This document shows, one piece after another, positions 15,546 to 24,312 of a stretch of 60,796 nucleotides of DNA. The position numbers and the translations under genes are program-made. The stretch's first letter is position 1. Each line of letters starts with the position of its first letter. Origin of the DNA: a virus; IMG/VR virus record IMGVR_UViG_3300030450_002344, positions 1-60,796 of that record; one strand, given 5' to 3'. The notes beneath the pieces were generated by a model. That model saw only the letters and a list, made by a program, of their open reading frames with translations. It was not told where the DNA came from and did no database searches.

Positions 15546-15961
15546 GTGTCACTAAAGCAGAATGGAAAGCGTTTATAGACTTATCTAATTTTATTGTAGA
15601 TAAGATGGGACTGGAACCGCAATGGGTAATCAATATAATATTACCTTCTAAACCAGAGAAAGATAAAAGAATAGATGCAACAACATCATGGATACCACAC
15701 TATAGAGAAGCAACAATAATAATTAAGCAAGACCTTGTAACAAACCTAGATAGATTTACCAAGACACTTATACACGAGCTAATACATGTACGAATGGCAG
15801 ATATACACGACTGGATTATAGAACAAACACCATCAGGTAGACGAGAAGATGCTGTGAATATTATTGAGCAGACCGTTAGTGAAGTATCAAACCTGTACAC
15901 TAATGAGTTCTTGAAGGTGTATGCTGATGAACTAGACAAGTTCGCAACACCTACGAAATAA
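15467..15961 (+). CDS. Zincin-like metallopeptidase with HELIH motif, possible ATT start
   Basis: Contains LIHELIHVRMAD, the HExxH zinc-binding signature of a metallopeptidase-like fold. The frame is open and protein-like from about 15455 but has no ATG, GTG or TTG before ATG 15605, which lacks a ribosome binding site. ATT at 15467 has GAGGAG (15454-15459) seven bases upstream, giving a 164-residue protein. If translation starts at 15605 the product is 118 residues and still contains HELIH. Possible roles include a protease or a SprT-like DNA-protein crosslink protease; the sequence does not decide. Confidence 0.7.
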   Translation: MLNIKDYVLWRSSRGTKPRLDGPSELGVTKAEWKAFIDLSNFIVDKMGLEPQWVINIILPSKPEKDKRIDATTSWIPHYREATIIIKQDLVTNLDRFTKTLIHELIHVRMADIHDWIIEQTPSGRREDAVNIIEQTVSEVSNLYTNEFLKVYADELDKFATPTK

Positions 15962-15988
15962 CTACGAAACATCCCCGAAACAATTATA

Positions 15989-15997
15989 TGTTATAAT
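15989..15997 (+). promoter_or_regulatory. Extended -10 promoter for the RNR gene
   Basis: TGTTATAAT, an extended -10 element identical to that in the promoter at 12264-12272. The -35 region is poor, as is usual with extended -10 promoters. The predicted leader is about 55 bases. Confidence 0.55.
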
Positions 15998-16042
15998 TAG
16001 AATAATCAGTATTTCCCACTGAATTCTCATCCCATTTTTCTA

Positions 16043-16056
16043 CGCCAAGGAGGGCG
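16043..16056 (+). promoter_or_regulatory. Shine-Dalgarno presented in a hairpin loop before the RNR
   Basis: CGCC (16043-16046) pairs with GGCG (16053-16056) around the loop AAGGAG, placing the core of a near-perfect ribosome binding site in the loop, five bases before the ATG at 16059. This may tune RNR translation. Confidence 0.45.
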
Positions 16057-16058
16057 CA

Positions 16059-18038
16059 ATGACCGTTTTCGCTTTAAACCAACAATTCCTAGACACATAC
16101 AAAGATAAACAACCTGAGTTTGGTTGGAATGGTTTAGGTGAAGTAGTCTTCTTACGTACCTACTCACGATCAGATAACCCTAAGACACAGGGTTTAGAGA
16201 AGTGGCATGATGTATGTGAGCGTGTCATCAATGGCATGTATCAGATACAACAAGATCATATGACTAAAGAGTCATGGGATTCTGATAAGGCACAGCGTTC
16301 AGCACAAGAAGCGTTCGACCTTATGTTCAGGATGAAGTGGTCACCTCCGGGCCGTGGCTTATGGATGATGGGTACTGACTTTGTAATGAACAGAGGAGTA
16401 TCTGAGTGCCTACAAAACTGTGCGTTCATTTCATCTAAGCACATCTACAAAGAAAAAGGATCATTCTTCTCATGGATAATGCACATGAGTATGCTCGGTG
16501 TAGGTGTGGGCTTTGATACTGAGGGTAAAGATATCCTTACAATTAACAAACCAGAAAAGACTAGGGCTATTATAACAATTCCTGATACAAGAGAAGGATG
16601 GGTCAAGTCAGTTGAGCTACTCATAAACTCGTATCTCATGCCGGAGCGTATGGCTACAATCGAATTTGATTACAAAGATATACGACCAAAGGGGGAACCG
16701 ATTAATGGATTTGGTGGTATTGCTAGTGGGCCTGACCCTCTACGCCAGCTGCATCGTAGTATCCGAGAGGTACTAAACAATAAGATTGGTGAGAAGCTAG
16801 GCACCAGAGAGATAGTAGACTTAGCAAACATGATAGGTCGCTGCGTTATTGCAGGGAATGTTCGACGTTCTGCTGAGATAGCATTTGGTCAAGAGGATGA
16901 TGAGACATTCATAGACCTAAAGGATTACAACAAGTACCCTGAGCGTATAGATTATGGGTGGGCATCTAACAACAGCGTGTTCATAACACCTGAGTCGGAC
17001 GTTAGCAAATTAGCTGAACGCACATGGCACAATGGTGAGCCGGGATTTGCTTGGTTAGATAACGTACATAACTATGGACGAATGAATGGTATAATAGATA
17101 CAACGGATGAACATGCACTAGGCTTTAACCCATGTGGTGAACAGCCTTTAGGACACAAAGAAATGTGTACGCTTGTTGAAATCTACTTGCCGCATATCAA
17201 AAGCAAGGAAGAGTTCAGAAGAGTTATCAAGTTCGCTTACTTATATGGTAAGACTGTCACTCTCGCCTCCTCTAACATAGAGGATGGAACATCCAGAGAG
17301 ATTATGGCAAACAACAGACGTATTGGTTTGTCCCTTACTGGTATCACACAGTTCGTAGGTAAGCATGGTAACGAAGTACTTAAGGATTGGATGGACCATG
17401 GATATCATTGGAGTGGTGACTATGATCGAATCTATTCCCAGTGGTTTGATGTACCTACGAGTATACGCAGGACATCTGTTAAGCCGAGTGGTACGGTATC
17501 TCTCGTAGCCGGTGTAACTCCCGGTATTCACTACAATGTAGAGGGACGATTCCATATCAGACGTGTCACATTAGCTGACAATAGCCCCCTTGTAGAGCCA
17601 CTACAGGCTGCAGGATACCACGTAGAACCTGCTGTGATTGACCCTGATAACTCCGTAATAGTAGAATTCCCTGTAGATGCAGGTGTAGGTGTACGCTCTG
17701 AAGCAGATGTAGAACCTATGGAACACCTAGAGTTGATAGCTGACGTAGCTAGATTCTGGGCAGACAATGCAGTGAGTGCTACTGTTAAGTTCGACAAAGA
17801 AGAATACGGACCTGAACAACTAACAGAGATGATTAACTGGAGTAAGGATAAGGTAAAGGATATAGCGTTCCTACCCCTTAGTCCTACTGGTGCATACCAA
17901 CAGGCTCCATACGAGAGTATTACCGAAGAGGAGTACAACGCTAAGAAACAAAACCTACAACCATTGGTACTATCAGCTATTGGTGATGGCGATAAGCAAG
18001 CGGACCTATACTGTGATGGAGATGCTTGTGAAATATAG
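16059..18038 (+). CDS. nrdJ: Class II (adenosylcobalamin-dependent) ribonucleoside-triphosphate reductase
   Basis: A 659-residue monomeric RTPR-type enzyme that makes dNTPs from NTPs using B12. It shows LRTYSR near the N-terminus, ECLQNCAF (about 116-123, first active-site Cys), FNPCGEQ (about 356-362, radical Cys and Glu), KPSGTVSL and a terminal YCDGDACEI with the two Cys that relay electrons from thioredoxin. It is somewhat shorter than the 739-residue Lactobacillus enzyme. No separate activase or radical-generating subunit is needed. It implies a host that makes or imports B12. Confidence 0.95.
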   Translation: MTVFALNQQFLDTYKDKQPEFGWNGLGEVVFLRTYSRSDNPKTQGLEKWHDVCERVINGMYQIQQDHMTKESWDSDKAQRSAQEAFDLMFRMKWSPPGRGLWMMGTDFVMNRGVSECLQNCAFISSKHIYKEKGSFFSWIMHMSMLGVGVGFDTEGKDILTINKPEKTRAIITIPDTREGWVKSVELLINSYLMPERMATIEFDYKDIRPKGEPINGFGGIASGPDPLRQLHRSIREVLNNKIGEKLGTREIVDLANMIGRCVIAGNVRRSAEIAFGQEDDETFIDLKDYNKYPERIDYGWASNNSVFITPESDVSKLAERTWHNGEPGFAWLDNVHNYGRMNGIIDTTDEHALGFNPCGEQPLGHKEMCTLVEIYLPHIKSKEEFRRVIKFAYLYGKTVTLASSNIEDGTSREIMANNRRIGLSLTGITQFVGKHGNEVLKDWMDHGYHWSGDYDRIYSQWFDVPTSIRRTSVKPSGTVSLVAGVTPGIHYNVEGRFHIRRVTLADNSPLVEPLQAAGYHVEPAVIDPDNSVIVEFPVDAGVGVRSEADVEPMEHLELIADVARFWADNAVSATVKFDKEEYGPEQLTEMINWSKDKVKDIAFLPLSPTGAYQQAPYESITEEEYNAKKQNLQPLVLSAIGDGDKQADLYCDGDACEI

Positions 18039-18055
18039 GGGGTGATCCATATCTA

Positions 18056-18187
18056 ATGTTAGTAAAAGATTATGAAAAACTTTTGGCGGGGAAACCAAAA
18101 GAAATGACGTTTGGCACATGGGCCAAGCTGATGAATAGAAAGGCATTGTATGAGCGTAGGAGACCAATCAACCACCCATTTATCTGA
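18056..18187 (+). CDS. Very small basic protein (43 residues)
   Basis: ATG 18056 to TGA 18185-18187, between the RNR and the uracil-DNA glycosylase, overlapping the latter by 38 bases in another frame. The product is basic and helical with no cysteines. A G-rich ribosome binding site lies somewhat far upstream. It could instead be only leader sequence. Confidence 0.45.
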   Translation: MLVKDYEKLLAGKPKEMTFGTWAKLMNRKALYERRRPINHPFI

Positions 18188-18752
18188 TATAGAGAATAGG
18201 ATTAGAGCCTGTCGCCAGTGTGGATTACACAACAATAGGACATTTGGCGTAGCAGGTGAAGGCCCTGTAAACGCTGATATAGTAATTATAGGAGAAGCTC
18301 CCGGTGATCAAGAGAACCGCACAGGTAAACCGTTCATTGGTTATTCGGGGCAACTCCTTACAAAGATACTGCAAGATGCAGGATACTCCAGAGCAGATAC
18401 ATATATAACAAACATGGTGAAGTGTTGGGTAGGTGATGGCAACCCTGACCCCAAGCAGCACGAGATAGATGCATGTGCACCATGGCTCGATCAACAATTA
18501 AAACTTATTAAACCAAAGGGTGTGATTACTTTCGGTAGGTTCTCTACCAACAAGTTTATTGACTTTCCAAACAAGGGCGGAATAGGAAAAATACAAGGGC
18601 ATATACGTCGGGGGTGGTGGGACTCCACACATCCAACATATATTATGCCCCTATATCACCCTGCTTATCTAGCAAGGTCTCGTGACGAAATACCTAATAC
18701 AATGGAACATCTAGTTAAATTCAGACAACTTATTGATGATTTGATTTGGTAG
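18150..18752 (+). CDS. Family 4 uracil-DNA glycosylase
   Basis: A 200-residue Fe-S UDG that removes uracil from DNA. Motif 1 is GEAPGDQENRTGKPF, motif 2 is HPAYLA, and the Fe-S ligands are CRQC near the N-terminus plus Cys in KCW and DACAPW. AGAAAGG precedes the start. Its stop is immediately next to the stop of the convergent minus-strand operon, with no terminator between. Next to the RNR, it fits a role in keeping phage DNA free of uracil. Confidence 0.92.
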   Translation: MSVGDQSTTHLSDIENRIRACRQCGLHNNRTFGVAGEGPVNADIVIIGEAPGDQENRTGKPFIGYSGQLLTKILQDAGYSRADTYITNMVKCWVGDGNPDPKQHEIDACAPWLDQQLKLIKPKGVITFGRFSTNKFIDFPNKGGIGKIQGHIRRGWWDSTHPTYIMPLYHPAYLARSRDEIPNTMEHLVKFRQLIDDLIW

Positions 18753-18938
18753 CTAGGCCAGATTGTTTTCCGGCGCTGACTCATTCCATAACTTATCATC
18801 ATAGAATTCCAGCTGCTTTTCTAGCTGTGCAATCTTCTCATCTTTTTGTTTAATCGTCTGCTCTAAGATACGACACTGTATGCCTAGCTCACCATAAGCT
18901 AGTATCAATTCGTCAGGTGATATCTCAAGTTGGTTCAT
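18753..18938 (-). CDS. Small coiled-coil protein at the end of the lysis cluster
   Basis: A 61-residue protein with a long heptad-patterned helix at about residues 22-48 (QTIKQKDEKIAQLEKQLEFY). It is last in the leftward operon, one base after the holin-like gene. Function unknown; it may be a lysis accessory. Confidence 0.7.
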   Translation of the reverse strand: MNQLEISPDELILAYGELGIQCRILEQTIKQKDEKIAQLEKQLEFYDDKLWNESAPENNLA

Positions 18939-18939
18939 G

Positions 18940-19155
18940 CTACTTTAATAGGTTTCCTGACTTGTCACCTGAGTGCTGTGCTACGTAAGTCTTTACAACT
19001 GACAGTACGGCTGCAACACCTGCAGCTGCCCCTGCTTTCATAGGCTCAACATCCATACCAACCATAGGGCCAGCAGCAACGATACCTAGAAAAGCCTGAG
19101 CAAATGTCATCACACAGCGTTCTCCTAAATCCTGCAATTTTTCTTTCTCAAACAT
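18940..19155 (-). CDS. Holin, r1t-like
   Basis: A 71-residue membrane protein with LGERCVMTFAQAFLGIVAAG and a second, Ala/Val-rich segment (about residues 38-57), and a charged C-terminal tail. The R-x-x-x-TF-x-QA pattern and two short membrane helices resemble r1t-family holins. It is close to the endolysin, as expected for a lysis cassette. Confidence 0.7.
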   Translation of the reverse strand: MFEKEKLQDLGERCVMTFAQAFLGIVAAGPMVGMDVEPMKAGAAAGVAAVLSVVKTYVAQHSGDKSGNLLK

Positions 19156-19164
19156 TTGTACCTC

Positions 19165-19968
19165 CTACAGTACTATATCCATATCAACAGACGCATCTTC
19201 CGTCTTGATATCTATTTTAATTCCGCCTAATGCGGCGGGGGACATCATACCCTTCTCAACATATGTGGAAGAATTTTCCATGTATCCCTTCAACCAACTT
19301 CCTGTACACGCTAGGATAACATCCTTGTGTGCCAGCCTCTTTGCACTACTTGCATACAGCTTTTGTACCTTCGTCGCTATCTTCTTATGGTGGTGACCTA
19401 TGAGATATATGTCTGCGTCAAAAGAATGTAGCATCTTTTCCAACTGAGTAATTGGCCCGGCAATAGACGAACCTCCACCTCTACCGTGGTGTAACCATAT
19501 AGAGCATGATGGGGTTGCGTTCTTAATGCGTGGGAATTTCATGGTAACAATACCTGAAGTACCTAGGAATTCACATCCTAGATAGTTAGCCAATTCCTCA
19601 TCTGTAGTCGTACCATCTTCGTACTCCCAATAGTGATGACCCTCAACAAGACCTAACCATTTTCCTTGTGTGGGTTTCAGAATGTCCTTAACTGTATTGA
19701 GGAACTCCGTTGACTTCATATCCAACGCTTGTTGAATAGTGTCGTAAAGGTTCCCCCTCTTTACTTCAGCAACGATACTGTTTCTATTTGATGGACTGCC
19801 CAAGTCAATGTAATCCCCAGTACCTATAAACTTTGGATTCTTATGCGACATTGCATAATCTATCCATCGTTGGAATCCATTGATATCACAAGCGGGTGGC
19901 CCATACTGTACGTCCCCTATTGGGAACAGCTGAACATCACTGTCAGCTTTCAAAGTCACGAGTTTCAT
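19165..19968 (-). CDS. Calcineurin-like metallophosphoesterase
   Basis: A 267-residue enzyme with metal-binding motifs IGDVQ (about 17-21), GTGDYIDLG, VEGHHYWEY, WLHHGRGGG and LIGHHHKK, all at expected spacing for a two-metal phosphoesterase. The first motif has Gln where most families have His (DxH), and GHH replaces GNH, so metal choice or specificity may differ. It sits among lysis genes. A promoter places the transcript start almost at the ATG. Phosphodiesterase, nuclease or phosphatase activity are all possible. Confidence 0.85.
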   Translation of the reverse strand: MKLVTLKADSDVQLFPIGDVQYGPPACDINGFQRWIDYAMSHKNPKFIGTGDYIDLGSPSNRNSIVAEVKRGNLYDTIQQALDMKSTEFLNTVKDILKPTQGKWLGLVEGHHYWEYEDGTTTDEELANYLGCEFLGTSGIVTMKFPRIKNATPSCSIWLHHGRGGGSSIAGPITQLEKMLHSFDADIYLIGHHHKKIATKVQKLYASSAKRLAHKDVILACTGSWLKGYMENSSTYVEKGMMSPAALGGIKIDIKTEDASVDMDIVL

Positions 19969-19974
19969 GATATA

Positions 19975-20003
19975 ATTATACCATAGATAAAAAATAATTT
20001 CAA
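19975..20003 (-). promoter_or_regulatory. Minus-strand promoter for the phosphoesterase and holin genes
   Basis: On the minus strand TTGAAA (20003-19998), a 17-base spacer and TATAAT (19980-19975) end seven bases before the start codon at 19968, so the transcript would be leaderless or nearly so. The -10 shares bases with a possible plus-strand TATAAT at 19971-19976, which would serve the gene at 20012 but has only a weak -35. Confidence 0.6.
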
Positions 20004-20011
20004 GGAGCTGG

Positions 20012-20266
20012 ATGCTAAAAGTTGAGTATCTTGATATTGTTGAAGGACCATGTACCTTTTGTGGTATAGAGCCGGTTGACGGTTCAATCCGTATCTCCAG
20101 AGATGAATCAGAGTTCTACACTAGCATCTGTTCCGAAGAGTGTATGGATCTTTTTGTTAGACTATCTGACAATGACAAGGTACCAGTAGACTGGAGAGGG
20201 TCATACTATGATGCATATATTGAAAAAGATAACAAGATTACTCTCGGCGCAATCAAGGACGATTAA
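20012..20266 (+). CDS. Small Zn-finger-like protein transcribed against the virion operon
   Basis: An 84-residue protein with CTFC (about 14-17) and CSEEC (about 40-44), a four-Cys zinc site. AAGGAG at 20002-20006 is well placed. It is the only plus-strand gene inside the leftward structural and lysis block, and its stop overlaps the endolysin stop by four bases. Its transcription would be antisense to any read-through from the endolysin gene. Confidence 0.7.
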   Translation: MLKVEYLDIVEGPCTFCGIEPVDGSIRISRDESEFYTSICSEECMDLFVRLSDNDKVPVDWRGSYYDAYIEKDNKITLGAIKDD

Positions 20267-20940
20267 AAGGCCCTATGTGACTGGACCCATTCTTCTAGTA
20301 TGTCTAGTCGTTCTTTTATACTGGCAAGTTCATCGGAACTTACAGATGGTTGAGAGCTACTTGAACCCCCACCCCCGTTAATCCTACTAAGTAAATCTTC
20401 TCTACTCCATTGAGGACCGGGATCATTAGCACGACTAACAGCATCCGTTTCAAAGTGTCCGATAACTGTCTGGTCATTAGCCTCTAAGCCTAGTTCCCCC
20501 AGTATCCACTTATGTACCTTAGCTGATGCATCCATCATAGCTTCAGGCCAACTACCATCATAAATATAATCATAACCGTAGCCGGGATCTACACTGAATC
20601 CTTCATGCTCTATACCCACAGTATACTTATTCGGGTTACCACCGGGAAATGACTTCCACGATTCTTTAGCAGTACGACCAGCATGCCAAGCAGGAGAGTA
20701 TATACTCACTGTCTGAGTAATGTTTCCTTCCCTGTCAATAATGAAGTGCGCTGATTTCTGTACGCTATTATTCGTAGCCCAATCAATCATAGTTCTTGCA
20801 TACCCCTGCATGATGTGGTTAATAACTGCTATAGGTTTCATGGTTTCGGGGGGAACATCGGTGTAACCGTACATAGTAGTGCCTATGTGGTCGATGTCAG
20901 GCATCCAGCCTTTTGAACCCTTGTATTGATTGTATGTCAT
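20263..20940 (-). CDS. Endolysin: N-acetylmuramoyl-L-alanine amidase (Amidase_2/PGRP fold)
   Basis: A 225-residue amidase. Typical Amidase_2 landmarks are VINHIMQG (first Zn His), SAHFIIDREGNITQ, WHAG, VGIEHEG and IGHFETD, then DPGPQW. It cuts the amide between muramic acid and the stem peptide. A Ser-rich linker near residue 195 leads to a short C-terminal helix. There is no signal peptide, so export probably relies on a holin. Confidence 0.93.
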   Translation of the reverse strand: MTYNQYKGSKGWMPDIDHIGTTMYGYTDVPPETMKPIAVINHIMQGYARTMIDWATNNSVQKSAHFIIDREGNITQTVSIYSPAWHAGRTAKESWKSFPGGNPNKYTVGIEHEGFSVDPGYGYDYIYDGSWPEAMMDASAKVHKWILGELGLEANDQTVIGHFETDAVSRANDPGPQWSREDLLSRINGGGGSSSSQPSVSSDELASIKERLDILEEWVQSHRAF

Positions 20941-20953
20941 GATAGCCTCCTAG

Positions 20954-21469
20954 CTATATTCTACCTTCTAGTATAACATTTAATTTGTTTTCTAGAAACT
21001 CATCACTAATGTATATTTCGCTTTCCCAAATTTCATAGTACAAGTACCCTTCACGTCTAACAGCCATCTCACGCTCTAGGTCAGCGGCCTTCTCGTAAGC
21101 CTGATGCCAATAATCACCCAGTATTTCAATTACTAAGTATGGCAGCTTATCCGTTATTAGAAAGTCAAGAACAAAACCACCGATATAGTTACGCCCACCA
21201 CCTTCTGTTCTCTGGAAGATAAAATTATGGGAGCCTTGCATCATTTGACTAAGCTTTTTATACATAATTCGCTCAGGTAATGTAGCATAAAAACCCTGTG
21301 ATGCTCTTCCTTCTAACTCCTCTGGTCCAAATACAGGTTTAGGTCTACGACGGTCTCTAAGAACTGTCTCTGTATTACTTTTAATATAAGTTCTAGGAAA
21401 CTTAGGTAGCTGAGAAGCTTGCCGCTTCCCTCTTAATGGTTTAATACCCTTTAATGGACCCAAACCCAT
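20954..21469 (-). CDS. PD-(D/E)XK (DUF559/Vsr-like) endonuclease in the virion operon
   Basis: A 171-residue protein with a basic N-terminus followed by a Vsr/DUF559-like core: LPERIMYKKL, GGFVLDFLI, LVIEILGDYWH, then DLEREMAVRREGY and a final strand. The Asp, Glu and GDYWH His are the expected catalytic set. It starts at the stop of the 946-residue tail gene. It may be a homing-type or repair nuclease, or a virion-associated DNA-processing factor. Confidence 0.75.
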   Translation of the reverse strand: MGLGPLKGIKPLRGKRQASQLPKFPRTYIKSNTETVLRDRRRPKPVFGPEELEGRASQGFYATLPERIMYKKLSQMMQGSHNFIFQRTEGGGRNYIGGFVLDFLITDKLPYLVIEILGDYWHQAYEKAADLEREMAVRREGYLYYEIWESEIYISDEFLENKLNVILEGRI

Positions 21470-24309
21470 TAGGAAACCTCACGAAGACTCAATGTTATCT
21501 CACTATCGAAGGTTGTAGTACTCTCCTTGACCTCTGGGTATCGCAATGATTCAGTCATACCAGTGATATAGACCTGATAACCAGATTGACGAACACTTTC
21601 AGAGTTATGTGGTGTACCCAACCATCTACATCGTAGCTGGTCTCCATCGACATAGTCATAGTTTGGAATCTTTAGATTGTTAGGACCATTGTTAGAGAAC
21701 TCTACAGTGTCAACATAGAAGGGTGCAACTGTATCTGCGTCAGCAGACTTACGAAGAATTCTAAAGGTGTAGTTAGCTGCGGAGGTTACTCCTTCATAGA
21801 AAACATAACCACGTACCCATCGAGTGTGGTTCGCTAAGTATATATCTCCAAAATCACCGGATGCAGTCATTGGAGTAAACTCTTTTTCTGCGAGTATAGA
21901 ACTATCTGAAGTCTTTATTACTTGTAGATACACGTTATCCGTTCCATTTGGTACATAGATATTCGCAGCTGCAAACACGTTATCACTTAGGTCTAAATCA
22001 AATGTTCCAATAGACACACCTGCATCTCCAGTTGCAGCATCAGGCACTACTTTCATTGACCTAAAGCCGTGTGCTCTATAGATAGATGTTGTTGATAAGG
22101 TTGAACTAATTGCGGAGTACCCAGTAGGAGGAGTTCCTTCTACACCAGTTAAATATTCCATAGATGGATTAGTTACTTTATTTTTAATTTGGTGTAGTTC
22201 AGTACCATCGTGGAAGATAATAGGTATCTTCTGGTCACGAAGTGAATACAGATACTGTCTTAATTCAGCTGCACTTTTAGATTCTTGCCTACGCTGTAGG
22301 TCAATAAGATTATCATAACATTTAACTGTTACGTTCCAACCATACCGAGACTCAGGACGTACAACAAAATGATACGCCCATGATTTAAGTACTGGTGTAG
22401 TGTAGTAAGCAGTACCTCCAGTTGTTGCACGAGTTAACGTAAACTTTAATCTAATTTTCTTAGCATAGATAGATTTGTCTAGATTACCATTATCAGGAAA
22501 GGTAAGTTTTTGTAGTGGGCTAGAAATAATTAGGTCAGGATTGGCTGCTGTTATATCTGATTGTTGATGTAGTTCATTCCAAACATCTATATCATCTACT
22601 TGATATTCAACTTTTATATGGTTATTTGTAGTACCTAATCCAATATTTTGTGCCGCAACAACGACATCAAAGAAAGTTTTTTCAACATCAGGTAGACCTC
22701 CATCGAACCATGAAGTGATTAGGTAACCAGAAGGCTGAAAAGCTAATGCGTAATCTTGACCAGATACGAGATCATCTAATAGATTTTGTCCCCATCTAGG
22801 CAGATATGCCATTAGTATCCTATCTTCTTTTTCTACCCCATCTTCCGCAGCATTCGTTACAGCCTCGTTTCCTATAATAATGCGTGGATAGTTTTCCCAT
22901 CCTGCGTTCCCCTTCCTAGGAATAAAGCCAACAAATTGTGTACGGTAATCTCCCGGCCCATGGTTAGCACTGTACCACTCATTAGTAGAGTATATTTGGT
23001 GCCAACCAGAACTTCCAAAAGCCATTACACGAGATTCAAGACCAGAACCTCCTGTGGCATCGCCACCAGAATCAACTGCAACATAGATGTTTGTGCCATC
23101 GTGTGTCATAGAACGAATAGTACCTACTGCACCAGAGTTGAGTGAAGCTGCTTCTGCATTTATATCTTGTGGTAATGCTGTATCATATACAGATTGTAAT
23201 TGCATAGTGTTCTCTGTTGCATTGGAGCCTTTATCTGGTCCCATGTATTGTATTGTAGCACCATCATATTTACCTAAACCACGATCTACAGTAAAGTATA
23301 AATTCCCACCAAAACTCATCATAGCTTGCCCATTAAATTCACTAATAACATGAGATAAATCAATTACCTTTTCACATGTCCAAATCTCCGTAGCAGAAGT
23401 AGATGAATTATAGATTCGATATATACCATCGTCTTTACCTATCCATAATGATCTATCATGAACACACATTCCTCTAATAACATAGGTTGAATCCCCTACA
23501 GTACCATCATTCATCCCTGTAGGTGCTGTCCATGTAGCACTACCATCACTATGAGGATCTGAGGAGTAATAAATTTCGTTTAGGTTATCTGCTCTCCATA
23601 ATTTTCCAGCAAAGGATTCTAAAAATTTAGCAGGTACACCATTATCTGCGTGTGTAGCTAAATCTGAGTTAAATCGTCTCATATTAACCGCTTCACCTTG
23701 TGCAATATACAGATTAGTATTAGCACCAGTTCCAAATGCCTGTAAGTCTCTTGGGCTAGCTGAACCTGACGTACTCATTCCTGCTGTAGCTGCAGATTGA
23801 ATCCACTTATCATGGGTATCATTCCAATAAAACAGTTTATTATAAGAACCAGAGTCACCTTCAACTAATATGTATGTATTGGCACCAAACTCAGCCTGAG
23901 CACGAATAACTCCATTTACGTCTGTATATGAACTACTTCCATCAGCGTTAGCACTAAAAGGATGTGAGTTCCAATAAGGTGCGAGAGTTACTTGGTCTGG
24001 TACTAATGTCCATACACCTTCTGATTTAAAAAACTTTGCACGGTCAGAGAAGTTTAACTCTCCAAATCCATGATGGTATGTCTTCTGTCCAAATGTATCT
24101 CGCTCAGAGAAGTCTGTGTGTTGTCGCTGTTCAGAACCAATAGAGATACGTGGGATGGCAGTAGTAATATCAGAACGAGATGGTACACCAGCGGTCATAA
24201 GACCAACATTGTCCATAACTATGTTATGGGTAACTCCAGCCTCATCTCGTGTTCCTATGGGAGGTGAGTAGGTTTCTTCTCCATATTTAAATTCACCAAA
24301 TATAGCCAT
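21469..24309 (-). CDS. Large tail nozzle or tail protein, beta-rich
   Basis: A 946-residue, Gly/Ser/Thr/Asp-rich, beta-structured protein. Position directly after the adaptor-like gene matches a T7 gp12-type nozzle. The middle has repeated W- and YYS-containing blades that look propeller-like. Residues of about 700-870 resemble a carbohydrate-binding jelly-roll (NPSMEY, then paired strands ending in DTVEFSNNGP). It could instead be a receptor-binding tail protein. Confidence 0.65.
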   Translation of the reverse strand: MAIFGEFKYGEETYSPPIGTRDEAGVTHNIVMDNVGLMTAGVPSRSDITTAIPRISIGSEQRQHTDFSERDTFGQKTYHHGFGELNFSDRAKFFKSEGVWTLVPDQVTLAPYWNSHPFSANADGSSSYTDVNGVIRAQAEFGANTYILVEGDSGSYNKLFYWNDTHDKWIQSAATAGMSTSGSASPRDLQAFGTGANTNLYIAQGEAVNMRRFNSDLATHADNGVPAKFLESFAGKLWRADNLNEIYYSSDPHSDGSATWTAPTGMNDGTVGDSTYVIRGMCVHDRSLWIGKDDGIYRIYNSSTSATEIWTCEKVIDLSHVISEFNGQAMMSFGGNLYFTVDRGLGKYDGATIQYMGPDKGSNATENTMQLQSVYDTALPQDINAEAASLNSGAVGTIRSMTHDGTNIYVAVDSGGDATGGSGLESRVMAFGSSGWHQIYSTNEWYSANHGPGDYRTQFVGFIPRKGNAGWENYPRIIIGNEAVTNAAEDGVEKEDRILMAYLPRWGQNLLDDLVSGQDYALAFQPSGYLITSWFDGGLPDVEKTFFDVVVAAQNIGLGTTNNHIKVEYQVDDIDVWNELHQQSDITAANPDLIISSPLQKLTFPDNGNLDKSIYAKKIRLKFTLTRATTGGTAYYTTPVLKSWAYHFVVRPESRYGWNVTVKCYDNLIDLQRRQESKSAAELRQYLYSLRDQKIPIIFHDGTELHQIKNKVTNPSMEYLTGVEGTPPTGYSAISSTLSTTSIYRAHGFRSMKVVPDAATGDAGVSIGTFDLDLSDNVFAAANIYVPNGTDNVYLQVIKTSDSSILAEKEFTPMTASGDFGDIYLANHTRWVRGYVFYEGVTSAANYTFRILRKSADADTVAPFYVDTVEFSNNGPNNLKIPNYDYVDGDQLRCRWLGTPHNSESVRQSGYQVYITGMTESLRYPEVKESTTTFDSEITLSLREVS

Positions 24310-24312
24310 TCA

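Noticed and set aside
15962-16058. Cobalamin riboswitch before the B12-dependent RNR
   Set aside because: The leader after the predicted start is only about 55 bases, too short for that class, and no B12-box is seen.
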